Below, piece by piece: positions 1 through 8,459 of a stretch of 64,000 bases of DNA; the first letter of the stretch is position 1, and the number at the start of each line of letters is the position of its first letter. A program made the translations under genes and the position numbers. The notes under the pieces are model-generated. The model made no database searches and was not told where the DNA came from. It saw only the letters and a program-made list of their open reading frames with translations. This DNA is from Obscuribacter phosphatis_A (lineage in GTDB: Bacteria; Cyanobacteriota; Vampirovibrionia; Obscuribacterales; Obscuribacteraceae), in the NCBI GenBank assembly GCA_017303615.1, contig JAFLCK010000002.1:186001-250000 (forward strand), read 5' to 3'.

Positions 1-706
1 GGCGAGCGCCGAGCCTAACGGCAAGTCTTGTCATTTCAGCCAACCCTCTTGTCAAAAGCGAAGCCTTGGCATTAACCCCCAGCCCTAAGCCGTCGCAGAC
101 ACCGGCAGCAATAGCAATAACATTCTTGAGGGTGCCGCCCAATTCCACACCGGGCAGATCGTCATTGGCATAAACCCGAAAGCGCGGCGCGCTCAAAACC
201 TGGCGCAGTTGCTTGGCAACAGTAATGTCTTTACAAGCCACCACAGAGGCTGTCGGCAAGCCACTGAGAACTTCCATTGCTAGATTTGGACCAGATAGTG
301 CCGCCACCGCCGCCTGAGGAAAAGCGGCCTGGATGATCTCACTCATTCTAAGATGACTTTTCAATTCCAAGCCTTTGACGGCACTGACCAGAACCGGCAG
401 AGCCAGACCGGTCTTAGCCATAGCTTCGGTCAAGGCTCGCATCCCTTGCGAGGAACAAACCAAGACATTGACATCAGCCCCATCAAGACAAGCGGAGAGA
501 TCGCTTAAGACCTCAACACTTTCAGGCAATGGCTGAGTTCTAGGACGATCAATCTGACGACTAGAAGCCAGGCATTTAGCCCGCTCTTGATTGCGACAAT
601 AGACTTTGACCAAACAATCGGGCTTGCCACCCCAAAGACTAGCCAGGGTCAGCCCCCACGATCCGGCACCTAAAACCGCTATCACAGTAGATTTGCCAGG
701 GGGCAC
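1..706 (-). CDS. gpsA: Glycerol-3-phosphate dehydrogenase [NAD(P)+], 3' end beyond window
   Basis: This enzyme reduces dihydroxyacetone phosphate to sn-glycerol 3-phosphate for membrane phospholipid synthesis in the cytoplasm. I translated about 235 codons from a GTG at 706. An AGGA lies about 10 nt upstream of that codon. The N terminus has the dinucleotide-binding motif GAGSWG. Further in are the family motif with SGPNLA and the stretch GGTLKNVIAIAAG, whose lysine (about residue 194) is the catalytic base in the family. The reading frame is open to the window edge, so the C-terminal domain is missing here. It lies 27 nt after the GGDEF gene on the same strand and may be the last gene of the signalling operon. 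The identification is firm; the start is inferred. Confidence 0.9.
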   Translation of the reverse strand, partial: MPPGKSTVIAVLGAGSWGLTLASLWGGKPDCLVKVYCRNQERAKCLASSRQIDRPRTQPLPESVEVLSDLSACLDGADVNVLVCSSQGMRALTEAMAKTGLALPVLVSAVKGLELKSHLRMSEIIQAAFPQAAVAALSGPNLAMEVLSGLPTASVVACKDITVAKQLRQVLSAPRFRVYANDDLPGVELGGTLKNVIAIAAGVCDGLGLGVNAKASLLTRGLAEMTRLAVRLGAR

Positions 707-733
707 CTTGAGATCCTTTCTTATTTAACTTGC

Positions 734-2392
734 TTACTGCCGACTGATCGCTTCTGGATGATAAGCAATAGCACAATTTCGTCCAGCACTCTTAGCCTGT
801 TGCAAAGCTTTGCTGGCAGATTGCACCCAACTTTCCACAGTCATATTTTTAGCATCTAGTATCGAAATTCCAGCCGAGCAAGTGGCGTAAAAGCCTGAAT
901 GAGAAAGAGTAGAGTGCTGAATAGAGGCAAAGTCGGAAAGTAGTCGACCGGAGAGAGCCAGGGCTTCAGCCTCATCGAGACCTTCGGCAATGATGCCGAA
1001 CTCGTCGCCGGCATAGCGCCCAATGATGTCTGACTGCCTTAGACGTTTGCGTAATAAGAGCGAAAGAGCAACCAAGACTTTGTCGCCGCCAGGATAACCA
1101 TGTCTTTCGTTGATTGATCTGAAATAATCGATATCGAGCAAGATCATGGCGGTGAAGCCGGTATGACGGCGACGCTGTGCCACCACAGTCTGAGCTTGTT
1201 CCATAAAAGAAGTATGGTTGAGCAAAGAGGTCAATCCATCGCGTCGCAGCAAAGTCTTCAAAAAGCGGGCTCGCTCTAATCTTGAACTGACCGAACTAAG
1301 CAAGAGAGCCGGCGGCACCGGCTTGACTAGGTGATCATCGCCACCGGCGCGAGCGCTTTCAATGCGTGCATCTATCTGACCTTGTGTGGTCAAGAAAAGC
1401 ACCGGCAAAGTGGCATGTCTTTCGTCTTGCCTGATATAACGGGCTAATTCGTAGCCGGTCATGCCCGGCAACATCACATCTAGTAAAACCAAGTCAGGCT
1501 GAAAAGCCGACATATAAGACTCGAAATTTTTGGGATCGGTACAAGTGCGAACCTGATAGCCAGCCGATTCAAGAAAGGCTCTAATAAAAGCAGCCTGGTC
1601 GGGATCATCTTCTACAGAAAGAATACGCGGAGTTTCTTGATAGCGTTTATCAAGCAAATATTTGAGCCGACGAAACATGGCTTTGATATCAATCGGCTTT
1701 TCAAAGTGGGCATCAGCACCGCAGTGTATCGATCTGACCTTGTCTAAAAAACCGGTTTGTTTGGAAACAATCAAAATAGCCATCTCATCGCCACCGGGCA
1801 TGGCTCTTATCTTTTCCACCAGTTCGTAGGCATCGCCGTCAGGCAGTGGAATTTCTAGAATCATACCGTCGGGCATGCGCTTTTCAATTTCAGCCAGAGC
1901 TGTGGCGAAAGAGCGAGCACAACGGAAGGCGAGACCGGCGTCTTCCACCTGCCTCTTGAGAAAATCAACCTCTTTCGAATCTTCATCGACAATGAGAACT
2001 TCCTGTCGACCGACTGCCGGAGCCGCTCTGCCCTTACCAAGATTGAGAGTGGTATCACCGGCATCATCAGAGCCGGTAAATTGGGTGGAAAGCTCTTGCA
2101 GCAAAGTTTTCAACTTTTCAAGATCAATCGGTGAGGCGGGCCCGCTCTGGGCCACAATTTGGTCGCAGAGAGCTTCGCCCTCCAGTCCCATGGCGGAGAC
2201 TTTCTGGAAGCCGTACATACTGCCGGATCCAGCCAGCCAATGAAAATGTCGACTGAGCTGTTGAGCCAGATCTTTATTCATTGGATTGGAAATTAGCTTG
2301 GTTACCAATTCGATAATCTGAGCCAGCCTGTCAGTTGAACGCTGCACATATTGGCTCTTCAGTTCTGAAAAGGTCTCCTGCCAGTTGGCCAT
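734..2392 (-). CDS. Hpt-like / REC / REC / GGDEF response regulator (putative diguanylate cyclase)
   Basis: This 552-residue multidomain signalling protein probably makes cyclic di-GMP. Residues about 1-110 look like a histidine phosphotransfer helical bundle. His51 sits in HWLAGSG, where the usual Lys after the His-x-Leu is Ala. The first receiver (about 130-250) has Glu180 (LEIPLP) where the phospho-accepting Asp should be, so it cannot be phosphorylated normally and may mimic the active state. The second receiver (about 255-375) is canonical, with Asp305 in LLDVMLP and the KP motif. The C-terminal domain (about 385-545) carries AGDEF at 461-465, a common active form of the GGDEF signature. 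The gene starts 6 nt after the upstream receiver gene stops, in a kinase-receiver operon, so it is probably the output of that relay. Confidence 0.88.
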   Translation of the reverse strand: MANWQETFSELKSQYVQRSTDRLAQIIELVTKLISNPMNKDLAQQLSRHFHWLAGSGSMYGFQKVSAMGLEGEALCDQIVAQSGPASPIDLEKLKTLLQELSTQFTGSDDAGDTTLNLGKGRAAPAVGRQEVLIVDEDSKEVDFLKRQVEDAGLAFRCARSFATALAEIEKRMPDGMILEIPLPDGDAYELVEKIRAMPGGDEMAILIVSKQTGFLDKVRSIHCGADAHFEKPIDIKAMFRRLKYLLDKRYQETPRILSVEDDPDQAAFIRAFLESAGYQVRTCTDPKNFESYMSAFQPDLVLLDVMLPGMTGYELARYIRQDERHATLPVLFLTTQGQIDARIESARAGGDDHLVKPVPPALLLSSVSSRLERARFLKTLLRRDGLTSLLNHTSFMEQAQTVVAQRRRHTGFTAMILLDIDYFRSINERHGYPGGDKVLVALSLLLRKRLRQSDIIGRYAGDEFGIIAEGLDEAEALALSGRLLSDFASIQHSTLSHSGFYATCSAGISILDAKNMTVESWVQSASKALQQAKSAGRNCAIAYHPEAISRQ

Positions 2393-2398
2393 GCCGTC

Positions 2399-2764
2399 CT
2401 AACCCTCCAGAATGGCCCTCATTTGATTCGCCAGAACTGTCGGATCAAATGGCTTGGTCAAAACGCCTCTAGCCCCCATTCTCTTGAGACGCTCGATCTC
2501 AGTGGTCATGGCTTTGGCGGTAAGGAAAATCACCGGTATATTGCGGGTGCGTTCATTACTGCGCAAGGCTTCCAGAGTACTCGGACCATCCATCATCGGC
2601 ATCATCATGTCGAGCAAAATAACATCGGGCTGCTCGACTGCCGCCTTGTTGACTCCGTCCTGTCCATTTTCTGCTTCGATAACATCAAGACCACCCAACA
2701 GGCTCAAGCTCATGCAGGCAATCTGACGTGTATCTTCTTCATCATCGATGATGAGAACTCTCAT
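2399..2764 (-). CDS. Single-domain response regulator (CheY-like)
   Basis: This is a 121-residue stand-alone receiver domain. The acidic pocket (IDDEED), the phospho-acceptor Asp in LLDMMMP, the switch Thr in FLTAK and the conserved Lys in TKPFDP are all present, so phosphotransfer should work. There is no output domain, so it most likely passes phosphate to another protein or acts by protein contact. It is a paralogue of the receiver encoded just upstream at 2852-3253. It lies between that gene (87 nt away) and the GGDEF gene (6 nt away), within the kinase operon. The partner kinase is inferred to be the one at 3261-5546. Confidence 0.9.
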   Translation of the reverse strand: MRVLIIDDEEDTRQIACMSLSLLGGLDVIEAENGQDGVNKAAVEQPDVILLDMMMPMMDGPSTLEALRSNERTRNIPVIFLTAKAMTTEIERLKRMGARGVLTKPFDPTVLANQMRAILEG

Positions 2765-2851
2765 TGATTATCTCCTAGTCAATCCAAACGGGATCCCATG
2801 CCAAAACCAAAACACCTAATCTAGTAATACCCAGTCTGCTGCAAATAACCC

Positions 2852-3253
2852 TTATTCACTACTCTCTGCGCAAGGCAGTTTTCCAGCATTGGTCAAAATT
2901 GTATTGATCTGATCGTAGAGACGAAGCGGGTCGAAGGGCTTGGTTATAACAGCCAGCGCCCCCATGGCTTTCATTTCTTCAAATTGCTCGAACATACCCT
3001 TGGTAGTGCAAAAAATGACCGGCACTTCCGAGGCTTCCGGTTCTTTACGCAGATTCTCCAGAGTCTTTGTGCCATCCATGCCGGGCATGCAAAGATCAAG
3101 CAAGATGACATCGGGTTTTTCATCACAGGCGATTTTGATACCTTCTTGTCCGCTTCCAGCCTCTAAGACTTCAGCACCGTTCAATAAACCAAGACAAGAA
3201 CTGGCGACCGTGCGGAAATCTTCCTCATCGTCGATTATGAGAACCTTCATCAA
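2852..3253 (-). CDS. Single-domain response regulator (CheY-like)
   Basis: This 133-residue receiver has all canonical residues: IDDEED pocket, Asp in LLDLCMP, Thr in FCTTKG and Lys in TKPFDP. A short acidic Cys-containing tail follows the domain. It starts 7 nt after the histidine kinase gene stops, so the two are almost certainly translated from one message and the kinase is the likely phosphodonor. It is clearly a duplicate of the 121-residue receiver downstream. Two near-identical acceptors for one kinase suggests branching or phosphate-sink behaviour, but that is inference. Confidence 0.9.
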   Translation of the reverse strand: MMKVLIIDDEEDFRTVASSCLGLLNGAEVLEAGSGQEGIKIACDEKPDVILLDLCMPGMDGTKTLENLRKEPEASEVPVIFCTTKGMFEQFEEMKAMGALAVITKPFDPLRLYDQINTILTNAGKLPCAESSE

Positions 3254-3260
3254 TACCTCG

Positions 3261-5546
3261 TTATTGCTGCATACTCATGGTCATTGCACCGCCCGAAGCC
3301 ATGGTCTGAGGCGAGGGCGGTGACGTATTAATTACCTGTGCCTTTGGGACACGGAACCAGAATGTACTGCCCCTGCCTTCTTCCGACTCAACCCCGATAC
3401 TGCCGCCATGCTGCTCGACTATACCCTTACAAATGGCCAGACCCAAACCTGTACCGCCTTTCTTCTTAGCATCAGAGGCTTCTACCTGCTGGAAGCGCTG
3501 GAACAAGCGGTTCTTGAAAGACTCAGGAATACCACGACCACGGTCTATGACTTGCACTTCCACCATGCCGCCTTCTTCTTCACGGCAGACAACAGTGACG
3601 GCAGCCCCCTTGGGCGAGAACTTAACAGCGTTGGAGACCAGGTTGACTATAACCTGAACCAAACGGTCACCATCTGCGTGCACGACAAAGTTGGTCGGCT
3701 GCATATCGAGGGTAACGCCGTTATTTGAGGCAAAGGCTGAAACAGCTTGTTCTGAACGCTCTAATATGTTGGTGAGCGGCGTATTCTCGAAAACCATATC
3801 GAGTTTGCCGGCCTCTAGTTTTTCTATGTCGAGGATATCGTTGATTAGACCAATTAGTCTTATGGTGTTGCGTTCGGCAATACTGACCACTTTTTTGACT
3901 TGGTCGGGCAGTTGCCCCATGGCACCGACGGCAAGCAAGGTGAGCGAACCACGAATAGATGTGAGTGGTGTACGCAATTCGTGCGATACGGTGGAAACGA
4001 ATTCTTTCTTCATACGCTCCACCTCGCGTCTCTCAGACACATCAAGGATGTTGAGCATATAGCGCATCTTACCGTCGCCATAATCAAATTCAGCCAGCGA
4101 CAGCTCTACAGGGAAATCTTCACCGCGAGCATTCAAACAGTCGAATTCACCGATACGGTTATTGGCTTTAGTAAACAAAGTTTCCATAAAGGCAGCCCGG
4201 TCATTGGCATCATTGACCGAAAATATACGACTATCGGCAAAGAGAGACATTATGTGGCGACCGACCATTTCATGACTGCGCATGGCGAACATGGCTTCAG
4301 AACGCGGGTTCACCGACTCTACCCGGCCGTCTTTATCAATGATGAGCAAGCCGACGATCATGTGCACGATGATCTTTCTGATACGTTCTTCCGACTGTCT
4401 CAAAGTTTCTTCGGCTAACTTTCTTTGGGTAATATCGTGAGCGACACAGAAAAGAGCCCGGTCTTTCTCAGACCAGTCTGCCGACCACAATACAGTTACT
4501 ATGCTGCCGTCCCGCTTCCTGACTCGGTTTTCAAAAGAGACCTTGCCGGTGGCACCGCGCACCGAACGCACCGCCCTAATGGTTTCAGGAATATCGTCTT
4601 GCACGATTACTTCGATAAAGCGGCGCCCCATCAGTTCATCTGGATAATAACCCCAGCTTTCATAAGATGCCGGGTTGATAGCGACAAACTTTCCATCTGT
4701 ATCGATTGAACAAATTACATCGGCAGCATTTTCAATAACGGCGCGCTCTTTGCGGCTGGCTTCGGCAAGTGCCTCAGCCATACTTCTAAAGGCATCGTCC
4801 AACTGGGCAATTTCATCAGCCCCGGTAAGTGGAGGATTGAGCCTTTGACCACGCGCCAATCTAAATGAGTTATCGGTCACAGTATTGAGACGGATGGAAA
4901 TGCTCTTGAGGAAGTAATACAACAAGAGGAAGGCTATGGCGATGTTGACGACGACGCCCACCACCAAGAAGACCTTAACCATGGTTCTACTTCGGTTTTG
5001 TTGCTCAGGGCTTTCGTTTTCAATCTTGCGTTCGTCTTCGGTGAGACCCTTAAGTTCGTCTTGCAACTGGTCAGCCAATTGCCTGATTTGTTTGTACATA
5101 TGGCGGGCTCTAAACTGAGCCACATCCACTCTGTTATCGTCAATAGCCGACTTGGCTTCGCCCAAAATCTTCAAACCATCTGAGGTAATGGTTTTGAGAC
5201 GCACCAAGATCTGCTGCTGTTTGTCATTGTCACCGACCAAATTCGAAAGTTCGGTCAAATCCATAGGAATCTGACGCACGATCTTGTCGTAACGGTCGGA
5301 AAAAAGCGGGCTCTTGGTGATTGAATAGCCGCCCATGGCTACGCCGGCATCATAGAAAAGCTTAGAAAGTGCGTTTGCCTGAGAAATAATCGCCTTGGAA
5401 CGAACCTGTCTCTGTACTTCTTCTTCGGCTTTCTGCAGCAAGACAGACAAAATAATCAAGAACACCAATTCAAAGACCAGCGGTACTAAGACCAGGATAA
5501 AGCCCTTATGCGAGATCTTTAAATTGACGTTGAAACGCATAGCCAC
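3261..5546 (-). CDS. Membrane sensor histidine kinase (CHASE3-like, HAMP, PAS, PAS, HisKA, HATPase)
   Basis: This 761-residue inner-membrane kinase has a first membrane helix at about 15-38, an extracytoplasmic all-helical sensor at about 40-185 that resembles CHASE3, and a second helix at about 190-212. A HAMP linker follows, then two PAS domains at about 268-385 and 388-505. The HisKA box has His522 in VSHELRTPL. The ATPase domain shows an N box (NLVSNAVKF), a G1 box (DRGRGIP) and a G2 box (GTGLGLAI). All catalytic elements are intact. It heads a minus-strand operon with two receivers and a GGDEF protein. The signal is unknown. The C-terminal tail is Ser/Pro/Met-rich and probably disordered. 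Confidence 0.92.
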   Translation of the reverse strand: MAMRFNVNLKISHKGFILVLVPLVFELVFLIILSVLLQKAEEEVQRQVRSKAIISQANALSKLFYDAGVAMGGYSITKSPLFSDRYDKIVRQIPMDLTELSNLVGDNDKQQQILVRLKTITSDGLKILGEAKSAIDDNRVDVAQFRARHMYKQIRQLADQLQDELKGLTEDERKIENESPEQQNRSRTMVKVFLVVGVVVNIAIAFLLLYYFLKSISIRLNTVTDNSFRLARGQRLNPPLTGADEIAQLDDAFRSMAEALAEASRKERAVIENAADVICSIDTDGKFVAINPASYESWGYYPDELMGRRFIEVIVQDDIPETIRAVRSVRGATGKVSFENRVRKRDGSIVTVLWSADWSEKDRALFCVAHDITQRKLAEETLRQSEERIRKIIVHMIVGLLIIDKDGRVESVNPRSEAMFAMRSHEMVGRHIMSLFADSRIFSVNDANDRAAFMETLFTKANNRIGEFDCLNARGEDFPVELSLAEFDYGDGKMRYMLNILDVSERREVERMKKEFVSTVSHELRTPLTSIRGSLTLLAVGAMGQLPDQVKKVVSIAERNTIRLIGLINDILDIEKLEAGKLDMVFENTPLTNILERSEQAVSAFASNNGVTLDMQPTNFVVHADGDRLVQVIVNLVSNAVKFSPKGAAVTVVCREEEGGMVEVQVIDRGRGIPESFKNRLFQRFQQVEASDAKKKGGTGLGLAICKGIVEQHGGSIGVESEEGRGSTFWFRVPKAQVINTSPPSPQTMASGGAMTMSMQQ

Positions 5547-5650
5547 GAAAAGTTAGTGCACAACACCATATACCCGAAATTCCCAATTTCCCACATATAA
5601 AGGGTCGGGCAAGGCCTATTAGAAGACAATTTATCTTGAATACGAACTAC

Positions 5651-6622
5651 TTACTTATAGGTATTGCCGTTCAAAAGCTTTTCTTTGATCTTCTGCAATT
5701 TCTCGCGGTCCAGGGTATAGCCGCCGGGTAAGGCTATCGAGCCGCCGCCGGCGCTGGCAGCACCCTGTTGCCCAGTATATTGCTGCTGCCCCGTATATTG
5801 CTGTTGCTGCCCACTATACTGATTTTGGCCGCCGCTCGGCTGGGTATAGACCGGCTGCTGAGGCACCGGCGCCACGCTGGCATTATTGCCTTGACCAGGC
5901 GAATCAGAAGCCAAGTCGTTCAATATTTGCTTGGTCTCGTCATCCATCATTACTTCCGCTTCGCTGTTCACCCGGGCATAGCCGGCGGGCACGCCGAAAT
6001 AAGTCGGCGGAATGTCGCAAGTCTGCGACCGATAAGTATCAAGCACGGTTTGAGGACTGTTATTGGTGTAAAGAGTAATGCGCAGCGGAAAGGAGCGTGT
6101 ATTGGGTAGTCCATAGGCTCGCGAAATCATGGCTGAGACCTGGGAAGGCACTTGAATTTCATCAGCCACCCAACAATCGGCGGCATTGACCGACTGACGG
6201 CGGCCGCCGGCCTTAGAAGATAGGCTGGCATTGCGAATGCTGTAAGAAGTGGCCTTGAGTCCAGCTACTCCACCTACAGTTCCCCTGGCCCATGGTCTTT
6301 CAGCCAAACTCTGACCGCGCGAGGCAAATTTCTGATTCAGTTCAGCCGTCCACTTTTCAAAAGTAGTGCTGTAGAACTGCCTGGTCTTGTCGTTATAGAA
6401 AGATACGCTCCAGCCAGGCGCACTGGTGACAACGGTGCAGCCCAACTTGGGAGAGACCATCTTTAGCCCGGAAGCACTGATATAGATGTAGGCATCGCCG
6501 AAATTAGTAGACCTCTGGGTGAGCACCCAGCCGCGGTCACCGGCAAAGGCCGGTGCCAGAGCAGAAAAAAGACCCGCCAAAGCCAGTGACACCGAAAAGA
6601 CAGCCCCGGAAATTCTAGCCAA
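5651..6622 (-). CDS. Exported protein of unknown function with Gln-rich segment
   Basis: I do not recognise this family. I prefer the TTG at 6622: AGAGGA sits 6 nt upstream, and the protein then begins with a clean signal peptide (MARISGAVFSV... ending APAFA, followed by GDRGW). A TTG at 6661 extends the frame but has no ribosome binding site. The mature N-terminal two thirds is a compact domain of about 200 residues with three Cys. It is followed by a low-complexity stretch of Gln/Tyr/Gly repeats (QYTGQQ type), then a short basic C-terminal helix (LDREKLQKIKEKLLNG). It lies 104 nt downstream of the start of the histidine kinase gene, on the same strand. The Opp permease gene is just upstream. 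Confidence 0.7.
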   Translation of the reverse strand: MARISGAVFSVSLALAGLFSALAPAFAGDRGWVLTQRSTNFGDAYIYISASGLKMVSPKLGCTVVTSAPGWSVSFYNDKTRQFYSTTFEKWTAELNQKFASRGQSLAERPWARGTVGGVAGLKATSYSIRNASLSSKAGGRRQSVNAADCWVADEIQVPSQVSAMISRAYGLPNTRSFPLRITLYTNNSPQTVLDTYRSQTCDIPPTYFGVPAGYARVNSEAEVMMDDETKQILNDLASDSPGQGNNASVAPVPQQPVYTQPSGGQNQYSGQQQQYTGQQQYTGQQGAASAGGGSIALPGGYTLDREKLQKIKEKLLNGNTYK

Positions 6623-6681
6623 TGCCCTATCCTCTTTTAGATACTCCTGCCTAATATACAATCAGATCGCAGCAAAAATAG

Positions 6682-7545
6682 CTATTTCCCCTTGCCAAGT
6701 CGGGTGCGGGGATCTAAAGCGTCGCGCAGCCCGTCGCCCAAGAAATTGAAGGAGAGCACGGTGATAAAGATAAAGAGCGACGGAAAGAAAATGAGATGGG
6801 GATGAGCCCTTAGACTGCGCCAACCATCGGAAGCCAGAGTGCCCCAGGAACAAGCCGGCGGCGAAAGACCCAGTCCGATAAAGCTTAAGGTAGACTCGGA
6901 GAGAATCGCCGAAGGGACAGTAAACGTCAGGGCCACGATAATTGGTCCGAGGGCATTGGGCAAAAGATGTTTGAGAATGACATTGAGATTGCTCTGCCCC
7001 TGGGCGTAAGCGGCTTCGATAAATTCTTCGTTTTTCAATGTGAGAAACTGAGAACGCACCAACCTGGCAGTCCCCATCCAACTCACCAGCCCTAAGGCTA
7101 TGAGTATGCCGAAAGTGCCGCGCCCCATAACCACGCCAATTAAGATCATGACCAGCAAATCGGGCAAACTGTAGGCGATATCGACGCCTCGCATCATCAG
7201 GGCATCAACTTTAGGCGAAGAAAAACCAGCGATAGCCCCGTAAACACTGCCAATCAGAAAAGCGGTAAGAGCTGTGGTCAAACCGATGGCAATGGACAAC
7301 CTGGCACCATATATGATGCGAGCCAAGAGATCACGCCCTAACTCATCGGTACCCATCGGATGCAGCCAACTAGGCGCAGCCAAATAGTCCGAACTAGTCT
7401 GATCGTAGGCAAAGGGTGTCAACTCCACACCAAAAGCTGACAAAAGCGCCACTAGACAGATAGCGGCAATCACCGCCAAGCCAAGCACCGCGGTTGGTAT
7501 CTTCAAAAGTCTTTGCCAGGGCGAGCGATTAGCTGCTGTCATCAC
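6682..7545 (-). CDS. Peptide/oligopeptide ABC transporter permease, DppC/OppC type
   Basis: This 287-residue inner-membrane permease belongs to the binding-protein-dependent (MetI-like) fold. It has an N-terminal helix followed by the OppC-type N-terminal region with a PSWLHPMGTDELGRD motif. The EAA loop reads EAAYAQGQSNLNVILKHLLPN, the contact site for an ATPase. The start is GTG at 7545 or the adjacent ATG at 7542, both overlapping the stop of the upstream permease gene, so translation is probably coupled. Together with the OppB-type permease and lipoprotein next door it would form the membrane part of an importer for peptides or related solutes. No ATPase genes are present in this window. 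Confidence 0.9.
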   Translation of the reverse strand: MMTAANRSPWQRLLKIPTAVLGLAVIAAICLVALLSAFGVELTPFAYDQTSSDYLAAPSWLHPMGTDELGRDLLARIIYGARLSIAIGLTTALTAFLIGSVYGAIAGFSSPKVDALMMRGVDIAYSLPDLLVMILIGVVMGRGTFGILIALGLVSWMGTARLVRSQFLTLKNEEFIEAAYAQGQSNLNVILKHLLPNALGPIIVALTFTVPSAILSESTLSFIGLGLSPPACSWGTLASDGWRSLRAHPHLIFFPSLFIFITVLSFNFLGDGLRDALDPRTRLGKGK

Positions 7546-8459
7546 TCCATCCTCAGCCTGGGGTCAAGCCATTGATAAACTATATCGACAAACATATTGG
7601 CGACGATCAAGAGAACGGCAAAGACCATTGTGGTGCCCAAAATCAAATCATAATCGCGGTTCATGACGGCGGTGATGAAAAAGCGCCCCATACCGGGAAT
7701 GGCAAAAATATATTCGACCACAAAAGAGCCGGTAATGACGATGGCAGTCAAAGGACCAAGCACGGTCACCACCGGCATAAGCGAATTGCGCAAGATATGA
7801 CGCACTATCGTCTTCTCTTCCGACAAGCCCTTAGAGCGAGCTGTCCGCACCCAATCTTTTTCAACCACTTCCAAGACCGAAGCGCGGGTAAGTCGGGCTA
7901 AATAAGCACCAGGAGAAAAAGCAAGCGTCACCGCCGGTAATATCACATGCCAGGGACTTTCCCAGAGCCCCACCGGCAAGATGCGCAGCTTGATGGCAAA
8001 GACATAAATGAGCACAGCACCGATGACAAAGCCCGGAAGAGAAACACCCATAGTGGATAGAAACATAGCCAGTACATCTTGCCTTTTGCCCCGGTTGAGA
8101 GCAGCGATGGCGCCCAAAGGCACCCCAAAGAGCACGGCTAAGCCGAGGGCGACAATACCTAGCTGGCAAGAGACAGGGAAAGCATCGAAAAGAATATCGT
8201 TGACCGTGCGATTGACGTATTTATAGGAAACACCAAGATCGCCGCGGCAAAGTCGCCCTATATAAAGAAAGTATTGCTCATGCACCGGCTTATCTAGGTG
8301 ATATTTGGCATTTAAGTTGGCGACAATCTCGGGCGGCAAGCTTTTCTCGCTGTCAAACGGTCCCCCGGGGACAATGCGCACCAGAGCAAAGGTGAGCGAT
8401 GCCACTATAAGTAGTACCGGTATAGACATCAAAATTCGGCGTATTATCAGAGAGAACAT
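7542..8459 (-). CDS. Peptide/oligopeptide ABC transporter permease, DppB/OppB type
   Basis: This 305-residue permease has the family's N-terminal helix (IIRRILMSIPVLLIVASLTF), the FALVRIVPGGPFD motif and a six-helix layout. An EAA-type loop (VRTARSKGLSEEKTIVRHILRNSL) and the C-terminal VDIVYQWLDPRLR complete the match. The ATG at 8459 overlaps the last base of the binding-protein gene and its stop overlaps the OppC-type gene. The three genes are therefore a tightly coupled operon in the order binding protein, OppB, OppC. Substrate is not determinable from sequence. Confidence 0.92.
   Translation of the reverse strand: MFSLIIRRILMSIPVLLIVASLTFALVRIVPGGPFDSEKSLPPEIVANLNAKYHLDKPVHEQYFLYIGRLCRGDLGVSYKYVNRTVNDILFDAFPVSCQLGIVALGLAVLFGVPLGAIAALNRGKRQDVLAMFLSTMGVSLPGFVIGAVLIYVFAIKLRILPVGLWESPWHVILPAVTLAFSPGAYLARLTRASVLEVVEKDWVRTARSKGLSEEKTIVRHILRNSLMPVVTVLGPLTAIVITGSFVVEYIFAIPGMGRFFITAVMNRDYDLILGTTMVFAVLLIVANMFVDIVYQWLDPRLRME

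Noticed and set aside
2423..4709. Plus-strand frames opposite the receiver and kinase genes
   Set aside because: They are shadows of strongly conserved minus-strand genes with intact motifs.
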